Origin: Cliona cf. orientalis
Lineage: Eukaryota > Porifera > Demospongiae > Clionaida > Clionaidae
Length of the DNA: 64,000 bases
NCBI GenBank assembly: GCA_963930775.1
Contig: OZ005695.1
Location: 3,100,001-3,164,000, forward strand
Direction: 5' to 3'
This document shows, in pieces, positions 56,601 through 64,000 of the stretch; within the stretch, counting starts at the first letter, position 1, and each line of letters starts with the position of its first letter. A program made the translations under genes and the position numbers. The notes under the pieces were generated by a model. The model had not been told where the DNA came from, searched no databases, and saw nothing but the letters and a program-made list of their open reading frames with translations.

Positions 56601-57589
56601 CGTTGGTGTTGATCACCATCAATCTTTTTCTAGAGACATCAAGTTTCTGTTCTGATTTTGGAGAAAGACAGTATCGTACTATCTAGCTTTTGAATCTATG
56701 TCAATTTACCTGATACAGTATTACATTACTATAAATTTTGTATGCAAAGAATATTGATTTTGTGCACAAAGCTGTATACCCCCTTGGCTGGACTGATGGG
56801 TGCATGCACCACTCCCTAGTTAGTGCTACTATAACACCTTTATTAGCACCCTATGGGTGTCACAACTACACCTTTAGTAACACCCAAAGGGTGTCATTTT
56901 TAAACATTAGCTGGAGCACCCCAAAAGGTGTTACTGTAGCACCCAATTTTTAACAGTGCAAGTTCACTGATTATTAGCTAATGCAAGTGGTACCTAATGT
57001 GACTAGCTCAATAGTAGCTAGCTATTCAACAGCTGCTATAGCTAGACTATAATTATGTTAATTGACGTCAGATATACAAGGCCTATGCATATTATATGGA
57101 GGAGGGACCATGCGTGCATACACAATGTCATACTAAGCTGTCAAAGTATAATTATAATAGCTAATTTTACTAGGCTTTACAAAAGTGAAATATAAGGCCC
57201 ATGACTAAGATTATTAGTTCTCCATACCTATTTGGGATCCTGTACATGTAGTGCTTTAAAAAATTAAAATTAATATTAAAATATTGGCATGCATGCTTCA
57301 TACAATGTGTATACTATTATTACCGATGGCATGTTGTGGCATTGTAGGTTGGGATGCTTTTGTAATTTAAACTGCTGAATGCTTTAAGTAACCTGAATGT
57401 CATACCTCTCTTATTCTTCAGTCCATGTTTTTTGGCAGCAGTTAGTTCCTGGTCTATCTTCTTTTCAAGGAATTCAGACTTCTTTGAAAGCATCTCTTCC
57501 GTCTCCCTCAGCTTTTGAATGGCTTGTTGAGGTGACGGAGTCTCCCCCTTTTTCCCACTGCCAAAGAGTCTGGCTATTATTTCCGACAT
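50602..57589 (-). CDS. CHMP4: CHMP4/Snf7-type ESCRT-III subunit, copy A
   Basis: CHMP4 is the main filament-forming ESCRT-III subunit, which constricts membrane necks in multivesicular-body sorting, cytokinesis and membrane repair. Exons (minus strand): 57589-57406, 53501-53324, 52483-52372, 50964-50850, 50678-50602; 666 coding bases, 221 residues, the usual family length. The basic N-terminal hairpin (ARLFGSGKKGETPSPQQAIQ), the conserved KNKRAALMALKRKKRLEKQ and TLSTIEFQREALEDAQTNTE segments, the acidic helices (VEDMMEGIQEQNEIAEE), and the C-terminal MIM/Bro1-binding helix (DDDLRELAAWAS) are all present. Intron 1 (3.9 kb) contains a 2.9-kb transposon-like unit and intron 2 a CAGTGGCG element. 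The start codon is fixed by family length. Confidence 0.93.
51074..51307. mobile_element. MITE with ATTAGTTTCTCATCC ends
   Basis: ATTAGTTTCTCATCC and GGATGAGAAACTAAT are exact inverted repeats enclosing about 230 AT-rich bases. ATT may be the target-site duplication, though the flanks are too simple to be sure. It lies in intron 3 of CHMP4 copy A. Confidence 0.65.
52524..52830. mobile_element. CAGTGGCGTAGCC element with 8-bp TSD (hAT-like)
   Basis: Begins CAGTGGCGTAGCCAGGGGTG and ends TAGCTACGCCACTG. ATGATTAT flanks both ends (52516-52523, 52831-52838). 307 bases, no frame. It lies in intron 2 of CHMP4 copy A. The 8-bp duplication matches 14670-15327. Confidence 0.82.
54101..56969. mobile_element. 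2.9-kb transposon-like unit in a CHMP4 intron
   Basis: The ends are inverted: CAGTGGACTTG, then CACTGTTAAAAATAGGGTGT at 54122 onward. These mirror ACCCAATTTTTAACAGTG and CAAGTTCACTG at 56941-56969. The left end carries ten extra bases (TACATGTACA). ATTATT is near both edges. The interior repeats GGGTGTT/AACACCC motifs near each end, has a nested TAA-flanked MITE (54787-55245), CT-rich duplicated segments (55300-55500 and 55530-55770), and possible short exons. I found no transposase. Confidence 0.6.
54787..55245. mobile_element. MITE with TAA TSD nested in the 2.9-kb unit
   Basis: GGGGCCTTGTCCAAAGTCC...GTCATTATGACGTTA at the left is mirrored at the right (TAACGTCATAATGACGTTA...GGACTTTGGACAAGCCCC). 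TAA lies on both sides (54784-54786, 55246-55248), as in PIF/Harbinger elements. TIRs are about 53 bases. Confidence 0.75.
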
Positions 57590-58005
57590 GCTTCTACCAG
57601 GTATGAACAAAGGTGTATGAGAATGGCTGATGCAAAGACCAGCAATGGTGTGACTAGTCGAGTCATGCCTTAAAACACTGCATGGTCATTACGTCAGGTG
57701 GAATCTATTTTTAGAAGTAAGTTTGCACGCATGCGCACTGGGCGGACGCGACTTCGGAGTGTCGACCATTTCCAAAAATACCGCATTGTACCTATGAACC
57801 CGGACCCGGACCCGGACCCTGCGCTAATTCTTGAAGCAGGTCACGTGAAGTCCATATGTCCATCAAGCCTTCTTCAATATATAAAAATTAATACGTTCTG
57901 AATATACGTGGCCTGCTACATCATGCTACGTGTACATGTAAGTAGCTATGTGACACTTCAATGCTAATATTATTATTATTGTCTGACAGCTGCATCATTG
58001 TATAA

Positions 58006-58348
58006 TGCACCTGTCAATGGTATGCCCCAGTATCCCCCTCCCGCTCCAAGTAGGGGCATACTAGGGGATTTGACAATGATCATTTCAATTGCCCCAGGGT
58101 CGGAGCAATATTTGAAGTCAAATCCCCTATTCAGTACATAGTATATCCTAGGGGAACATAGGGGATTTGATTGCCTTCATGCTGGTTAGTCTCGTATGCC
58201 ACATCCTCTTGTTTACAAATAATTTACGTTAATGTGCACGTAAAAGTCAAATGCCCCACCCTAGGTCCAGCTTCTTCTGTAAAAACCCCTTGGTACCCCT
58301 TGGTTTTGCGCGGGAGGGGGATAGTGGGGCATGCCATTGACAGGTGCA
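58006..58348. mobile_element. TGCACCTGTCAATGG MITE with TAA TSD (Harbinger-like)
   Basis: TGCACCTGTCAATGGTATGCCCCA and its inverse TGGGGCATGCCATTGACAGGTGCA form the ends. TAA flanks both (58003-58005, 58349-58351). The interior has several ATAGGGGATTTGA copies. The second family member is at 60358-61747. Confidence 0.8.
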
Positions 58349-58435
58349 TAATAATTCAAATGACTTCACATTACTACTGTGCATAAGCTTTAAGCTAGTA
58401 TGTGCCTGTAAATTTTGTACTAGTTACTCAGAGTG

Positions 58436-58715
58436 CAGTGGCGTAGGAAGCGGGGCGGCCGGGGCGGCCATGGCCGCCCCACTTTTTGGCAGATCGAGGC
58501 CACACCCACCAATTTATTGCATGCCACTGAGCATGCTCATAGCCTCATTCAATAATCTAGCTAGCTAGACCGACGACCTTTTCCTACTCTCTACTGCAAT
58601 AATTCACACTGCACCCAATTGGATTGGAGGGTCTCCACTTAATCTAATTATAATTAGCTCCACCTATTGACACACCCACAGCCTACCCACATTCAAAATG
58701 CTTCCTACGCCCCTG
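58436..58715. mobile_element. CAGTGGCGTAGGAAGC MITE with 5-bp TSD
   Basis: Ends CAGTGGCGTAGGAAGC and GCTTCCTACGCCCCTG; GAGTG on both sides (58431-58435, 58716-58720). The left part contains GGGGCGGCCATGGCCGCCCC, a perfect palindrome. Confidence 0.8.
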
Positions 58716-58763
58716 GAGTGGACCGATGAATAAGTGAAAATGGAGCATGTCATTCTTTAGAAA

Positions 58764-60017
58764 CTATGTATTCTTGCGCAGCATTTCCAGTGGAACAAAC
58801 TCCTTGAACATGATGAACGATGGCAGAGATTTTGACGAAGCACTTGAGGCAAAGAAACAGTGACGCATCTTCTCAATATGACTGCCTCCCTCAAACTGAT
58901 TCAGAAGACGCAACGTCACAACAAAAGTCACAGGCCATGAAAGTTTTCCATCATTATCACCCTTGAGCAAGATCAGCAGTGTAGAGATGTGAGTATTGCG
59001 CACTTCACGAGCACCATTTGTTGCTATATTCAGTCGGAGCTTGTAGCCACCTGGATGTGAGTAAAGAGGGTCACTGTACCAATCGCCAAAGTCGCCTTTC
59101 TTCTGGCAGTCTGAGAAGCCTTTCAAAGTGAGCTTGTGGCAGACACTTCCTGCAAGCAAGTGGTCAACTGAAGTCATGATATGACTCACTGCACAGCACT
59201 GCTTCTTGAGTGAGCTGTGAATCTCCATCAATTTCTCGTCCTTTTTCGTAGCACTTGCATCCTTTTCACCGATAACTTTATCCTTTTCTTGAAGCAGTTT
59301 ATCCTTTTCTGCCAATTGCTTGTCCTTCTCTGCAATAATTCTATCCCTTTTTACCACTTGGTTATCCTTTCTCGCTATCACATCATCCTTCTCGGCGATG
59401 ATCCTATCCTTCTCCAGCAAGGCTTCCCTAGTCAGTCAGAGGTTGAGCAGGGTGGCGGACAACATGTGCTGCTGTTGGCAAGCTTCCATGTGTCTGGTGA
59501 GGTAGCGTCGGACAATTTTCGTGTTGCGTCCTGCGTGTGCGAAATCACAATCCACTGGCTCAAGAGGGCACTCGCTTCGATGTTTGTCAATATCATCTCT
59601 TGGCACATTCCCAATGCCACATCCATTTGGGCAGGCTATCGGATACTTTCCACACTGGGATATGTGCTCCCTTGGTGTCAGCCCGATTGTTGAGATGAAA
59701 TTGCAGTATTTGCACCTCCAGGGTCGTTTTGAGCAGGAATCAACATGATGGTTCAAGTCTTCAGAATTTCCCACCCATTCGCAGCCATTTGACTTGTGTG
59801 GGCATCTCACTTTAACTCCTCCACCACCACCATTTGCGTATGCACCATGGCCACCTCTGCTGTGTCGATCCAATCTTGAAGAGGTACCATTTTGATGAGA
59901 ACTTGAATATTTTGATGAGGACTGCTTCTTATTCCCCCCTCTTGATGAGCCTATGGACCACTGCGATAGGCTGATGTTCCTGCCATATGACTTGATTCGG
60001 TTACTACTAGATGCCAT
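58764..60017 (-). pseudogene. TRAF-like gene (no RING), split by one TGA
   Basis: TRAF proteins are trimeric adaptors that couple receptors to ubiquitin and kinase signalling through a C-terminal MATH domain. Here one uninterrupted frame starts at ATG 60017 (MASSSNRIKS). It runs through a Ser/Gly-rich stretch (residues about 10-65), then two to three TRAF-type zinc fingers (CPHKSNGCEWVG; CKYCNFI; CPNGCG; HRSECPLEPVDC). It stops at TGA 59438-59436 and continues in the same frame with a coiled coil of KD/EKD heptads. It then passes through the MATH domain (SHPGGYKLRLNIATNG; LSWPVTFVVTLRL) to the stop at 58764. A CGA-to-TGA change would explain the stop. No RING finger is encoded. The lack of introns suggests a retrocopy or an intronless sponge paralogue. 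It may be a recent pseudogene, two gene pieces, or an assembly error. Confidence 0.8.
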
Positions 60018-60086
60018 TGCTACATCTGGCACTGTATAAAGCAGCAAATTGAATTGAAATTAGCCAGATCAGTTTGATGAGTAGCT

Positions 60087-60166
60087 AATTATCCCATTGA
60101 ATGTTAGCTAGTCACCACACAATGTCGACATTGTGTGGTGACTAGCTAACATTCAATGGGATAATT
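60087..60166. repeat. Perfect 80-bp palindrome without spacer
   Basis: The centre is AATGTC|GACATT at 60126/60127. Forty-base arms match without a mismatch (GTGTGGTGACTAGCTAACAT and so on). It lies 70 bases upstream of the TRAF-like start codon. Confidence 0.92.
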
Positions 60167-60436
60167 GATTTTTTTATGTCAATTACAATGACATGTGATC
60201 CATTCATTTTATAGAAGATGTGCACATTAATAATAATAATATTATTATTGTTCATTGAACTTAAATGGAGGAGCAGACCAATGTGAAAAGTATTCATATG
60301 TGATATTTTGTAGCCATTGTAAACAATCTTGTCATATTATTGTCACCATAATCATAATGCACCTATCAATGGTATCCCCCACTCCCCCACCCCAAGGTTG
60401 GATGGGGAAGTAGTGGGGATTTGACAGAGTTATATG

Positions 60437-60562
60437 TAATAGTTATATCACGGGCGCGAGGGATGTATGGCATTTATTGCACCGAAGCACGAGGGCGCAA
60501 AGCGCCCGAGGGTTGAGTGCAATAAATGCCATGCATCCCGAGTGCGCGTGATATAACTAGTT
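60437..60562. repeat. Palindromic MITE, TGCC-AAATCCC family, copy 3
   Basis: AGTTATATCACGGGCGCGAGGGATGTATGGCATTTATTGCAC is mirrored at 60513-60562, with a GAGGGCGCAAAGCGCCC centre. This is the best-preserved of the three copies. Confidence 0.65.
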
Positions 60563-61285
60563 TATATCCCGTGGGCATAGCTACCATAGTTACGCATAGA
60601 ACACTAAAAAAAGAAAGAAAAGGAAAGGCTATCTTACTCAAAACGGACACACAAAGCCGTGAGTCCAGTTCTCGAACGTCAATCGAACTTCTGAACGTCT
60701 CGTGATCGAGGGGTGTGGTCAAATCCACACAGCTTGCTATAGCCATCCGACTCTTGACGATGAACTACCATCGCTAGCGTGACCTGCAACATCGAGCTCA
60801 GAAGCCAAGAAACGAAGCTAGAGTTGTTGACTATCCGAAAAACAAGGCTACGTGCCTACGCAGTAAGCTTACCTGGATACGCGTACACTGTGTTGACTTG
60901 CGATCGAGCGATCGATCGACGACTCCGCCCATCTCTTCGAACTGGCGACCTCCCGCTACCTTTCCCGCCATACGCTCCATTTAGTCTCGCGAGACGCTGC
61001 ATTGATATTTTTTCTTTTGTTGCTACCAACATGTTTATTGTTCAAGGCCTACAGTATTTAATATTGCACAGTAAGTTTACCTGAGGCTACTCATATTGCA
61101 CAGTTGCCAGTGCAATATGGCTAATATAGCCTGCACATAGCAACAACATAGCAACGGGATATAAACCATGTCAACAACCCCTCCTCTGGGGCGTTACCAG
61201 ATGTCAATACACCTATCTATCGCCAAGAATCCATAGGGGATTGATAGGGGATTTGACATAATAAGACTATACTATGCTAATAGCC

Positions 61286-61646
61286 TAGTCTCGCACAGCC
61301 AGACTCTCTCTCAGGGAAAAGGGGGAGGGGAAGGGGAGGGAGAGAGTCTCAAAGTGCTATACATCGAGTTGTCCCAGCGCCTCGTATGAGGCGCGACCAA
61401 TCAGATTGCATCTTTATGGCATTACATAGTTTGCGGTGGCGTATCCGACTATAAACGGACGAGATACCATTGCGCACGCGTGTATATTCTCCGTTCACAA
61501 TCGGATATGCCACCGCAAACTAAAGATGCTATCTGATTGGTCGCGCCTCGTACGAGGCGCTGGGACAACTTGATGTATAGCACTTTACCAGACTCTCTCC
61601 CTCCCCCTCAGCTCCCGAGGTGTAAGAGTCTGGCTGCGCGAGACTA
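61286..61646. mobile_element. TAGTCTCG element with 9-bp TSD (Mutator-like)
   Basis: TAGTCTCGCACAGCCAGACTCT and AGAGTCTGGCTGCGCGAGACTA are inverted ends; TIRs are interrupted but extend about 150 bases. CTAATAGCC flanks it exactly (61277-61285, 61647-61655). Inside, ATCGAGTTGTCCCAGCGCCTCGTA is also mirrored. Terminal octamer and duplication length match 47283-47857. Confidence 0.85.
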
Positions 61647-61831
61647 CTAATAGCCCATGTCAATTTCATCTACCCTCGGGGGAAACTCCTGACAATTCCC
61701 CTGTATAGCACGGGGGTGGGATAGTGGGGGTGTTATTGACAGGTGCATAATTAATAAAAGCTGCTCACTTATGTATAGTTGAATCATGTTGAATGCTCAG
61801 GTTGTGCCAGGGATCTGGAGCCCTATAATAT

Positions 61832-61903
61832 TATAGCTCAGTGGTCAGAGCACCTGCAGCTAAAGCAGGAGACCAGGATTCAATCCTCAGTGGCTGCCTT
61901 GAT
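61832..61903 (+). tRNA. tRNA-like relic
   Basis: A box TAGCTCAGTGGTCAGAGCA, a perfect anticodon stem CCTGC/GCAGG with loop AGCTAAA, and a B-box-like GGATTCAATCC. Base 33 is G, the T-stem pairs poorly, and no acceptor stem forms. This is a relic or SINE head, not a functional tRNA. Confidence 0.4.
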
Positions 61904-62309
61904 TTTTCTTCTTCCAGATGGCTTACTAATGTTGATTTATGGGATGAGGGCTCTGTGGTACTCTAGTATAAGCTATATAATAGACAGTTTGGTTGCTATC
62001 AACAGAATCTGACATGAATGGGGAGGAGGCTGTAGCCAGCTATGGTACTCTATACAGCACAATTTGAGTTATTGGTGAAGTTCTAACATGATCGTCCATG
62101 CATGCATGTCACAGGATTATTAGTGGCCTTACACACAGGGGAATGGTAAACTTAACACAAATGAACATTGTGGTCAACAATAGTACACATTACGAGCTAA
62201 TTAACTGGCACTAAAAATAAATTATAGTACTATTAATGGGATGGTACACTGGAAGCAAAATAATACTACATTAGCCACTGCTGAAAGTTTTAAAAAGCAT
62301 AGTTTTGGT

Positions 62310-62424
62310 TTATGAAGCCCAAGCTGCCAATTCTCTCAAATTATCATCCTCTTCTTGAACATGCAACCTTCTTTCTAGGTTTGGCTGTGGCTGTTGGTAG
62401 AGGGAGAGAGGTGGAAACATGTGG

Positions 62425-62474
<50 letters not shown>

Positions 62475-63612
62475 AAAAGATAGCTACCTGATATCTGATG
62501 CCTAATAGTAGAGAAGCTAAGTCTACACATTACAGGCACTTAGTATCACTGAGTATAATACTTACGGACTTCAGGAAGCTCATTGATTGGGTCTCCAAGG
62601 TCCAGAGCTTTGGACGGCTCACCAACCTCTAGTAAGTCAGATTCCAGCTCCTCTTGTTCAAGCTCTTCCAACTCTGCCAGTAAGTCATCCTGCAAAATTA
62701 ATACTAGTGACGACCATTACCAATGCATACAAAAATGCCAACTCAGCACTTCCCCATGGTTGTGGTTTTACCATAGATGCCACATCAGGATTTAATTGGC
62801 ACTGTAGTATGCTGGGATACTCCATTAATGGCAATAGCAAGGTGGCTATCAGTTTCCTCCCACAGTTCCAACATGCATGCTATTTTAGTTCCATTAATTT
62901 TAGAACCACCTCACTTGCATTGTGGTCACACTTCCAAAATCATCACCACATCCAAAGTGATATGATACCATAATACCATCTAATTTCAAGGATACAAAGA
63001 TGGCGTAGGGCTAGTGGAAACATTCTTTGGTGAGTGTGTGAAGGTGGGGTGGGGAGGGGGTGGGGAGGGAGTGGGGGGGAGGGATGGTTTACTAATTATT
63101 GTTGATTTCTCCCTCTATAATAATACCCCCTCCCTCCCCCCTCCCCCAACAGTATAGGCAGTAGAAGTCTGTCAAAATCAGTATATACAGTACACAGTGG
63201 TTTATTACTAAAGAGGGTTCCTAACTCATAAGATATTTCTGTTACTCTGGTACATAGCCTTATGGTATACTCTACTCTTAGGGTGGGGTAATGGTACTTG
63301 GCAAAATCTACCATATGACTGGAAATGTGAGATTCAACAAAAATTAATGGCTCTCAAATGACACACATAACAGTCTCAGTATCAAAGGCACACACGTTAA
63401 TAAAGCAACTATTTTCTGTCCTAACTTGCCAAACCCTTCCCTGCTGTACCGCACTAGAACCAAAACTGAAAAAATAATGTTCCTTAGTTGAACTTACTTC
63501 ATCAAGTTCTTGTGCAAATCCGATTGGTTGCGAGAGAGCTCCGGAGATCTTCTCTGCTATCTCATTCTGTTCCTGAATGTCGTCCATCATGTCGTGAATA
63601 TCATCAACATCC
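62310..63612 (-). CDS. CHMP4: CHMP4/Snf7-type ESCRT-III subunit, copy B (3' half)
   Basis: The last three exons are visible: 63612-63498, 62689-62566 and 62374-62310; the 5' exons lie beyond the window. They match copy A exon by exon (IHDMMDDIQEQNEIAEKI; DDLLAELEELEQEELESDLLEV; the shared SKALDLGDPI-ELPEV; LRELAAWAS end). The last exon has four extra bases relative to copy A. If it is spliced at the equivalent acceptor (about 62392), the frame ends after 11 codons. A new AG in CCTAG (62376-62375) restores the frame and the conserved tail. I prefer this downstream acceptor. A GA repeat (62427-62470) sits in the preceding intron. Confidence 0.85.
62427..62470. repeat. GA dinucleotide microsatellite
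   Basis: About 22 uninterrupted GA units in an intron of CHMP4 copy B. Confidence 0.95.
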
Positions 63613-64000
63613 CTGTGTGTGGTGGGCAGTAACAGGCAGCCTTAGAATAACAGTAGGAGTGAATCAAAACAGATATACAACATGGAACTTGTGAACGTCA
63701 GGATACCCAGAAAGTCTAAGATTAGGCCATGCAATGTACTTAGCATTCTACTGTACAGTGGGAAATTTTGAGAGTGAAAACGTCTTTGTGGATTGGTAGA
63801 AAGAAATCACGAAATTTCCTGCTTTACAGCATAATTATTACAGTATCTTAGCCAATGAGTAGGTCTCAAGTGTTGAAAAATAAGTGTTGGTGCTTTAGTG
63901 GGGGGGGGGGGGGGGGGGTTCGGAGGGGTAGAGATGTAGACTACATGCCCATTTCCTTAAATGGACTTCACCATTAGAAGACCTACTACATGCATATACA
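63613..64000. other. Intron of CHMP4 copy B, to window end
   Basis: No further CHMP4 exon is visible before the window ends. It holds a run of 18 G at 63901-63918. The next exon upstream (equivalent to copy A 53501-53324) should lie beyond base 64000. Confidence 0.6.

Larger units (their letters stand above)
57590..58763. other. Intergenic region between CHMP4 copy A and the TRAF-like gene
   Basis: 57590-57760 is the likely CHMP4 promoter, with CACGCATGCGCAC at 57727-57739. A CCCGGA hexamer repeats at 57798-57820. Two MITEs fill most of the rest (58006-58348 and 58436-58715). No gene seen. Confidence 0.55.
60358..61747. mobile_element. Harbinger-like MITE relative, enlarged by nested insertions
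   Basis: The left end TGCACCTATCAATGGTATCCCC and the right end GGGTGTTATTGACAGGTGCA match 58006-58348. TAA flanks both (60355-60357, 61748-61750). It is four times longer than the other copy because it contains the palindromic element 60437-60562, the TAGTCTCG element 61286-61646, and other DNA. It may instead be two half-elements that only look paired. Confidence 0.5.
60018..62309. other. Intergenic region with nested repeats
   Basis: This includes the 80-bp palindrome at 60087-60166, the Harbinger-like element 60358-61747 with two further inserts, and a tRNA-like relic at 61832-61903. The unique DNA near 60600-61080 has plus- and minus-strand frames with no resemblance to known families. 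61910-62309 is AT-rich and featureless. Confidence 0.5.

Noticed and set aside
59436..59438. TGA in the TRAF-like gene as a selenocysteine codon
   Set aside because: It lies in a linker before a coiled coil, with no redox motif and no reason for selenium; nonsense change or sequence error is simpler.

Overview
This window looks like nuclear DNA of an early-branching animal, most likely a demosponge close to Amphimedon queenslandica. The genes have many small GT-AG introns and short exons. They include metazoan families (RALBP1, MEI1, TRAF, and an ankyrin/ZU5/UPA/Death protein). The non-coding DNA is AT-rich, crowded with small DNA transposons and full of TACATGTA palindromes. A repeat at 14.4-17.2 kb carries a translated motif (around FKAMYCVDFAEN) that I associate from memory with sponge predicted proteins. 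The species call is inference; the metazoan call is firm.

Layout. 1-2164: non-coding repeats. 2165-11242: a decayed Ty3/Gypsy LTR retrotransposon on the minus strand. A Penelope-like element (2307-5366) sits inside its 3' LTR, has 915-bp inverted arms, and carries a hammerhead ribozyme motif in each arm. 11243-18700: nested small transposons, two of which can be dated against an empty paralogous site. 18734-23841 (+): a RALBP1/RLIP76-like RhoGAP gene whose arginine-finger exon is not visible. 25001-31057 (+): a MEI1 (meiotic double-strand-break factor) homologue in 31 exons that join in one frame. 31058-34127: non-coding. 34128-34894 (-): wreck of a death-domain gene. 35329-42929 (-): ANK-ZU5-UPA-Death gene with a strongly homogenised ankyrin array. 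44036-44983: possible two-exon gene with tRNA-derived repeats in its intron. 45-50 kb: transposons. 50602-57589 (-): CHMP4 (ESCRT-III) gene, 5 exons, with a 2.9-kb transposon-like unit in intron 1. 58764-60017 (-): single-exon TRAF-like gene broken by one TGA. 62310-63612 and beyond (-): a second CHMP4 copy running off the window.

The host genes have unrelated jobs (Ral/Rho signalling, meiotic recombination, death-fold/TRAF signalling, membrane scission), so the window is a stretch of ordinary chromosome and not a functional cluster. The shared theme is mobile-DNA activity: I find about twenty transposon copies, most with readable target-site duplications. All exon joins were made by eye from splice signals, phase and family resemblance; there is no transcript evidence here.
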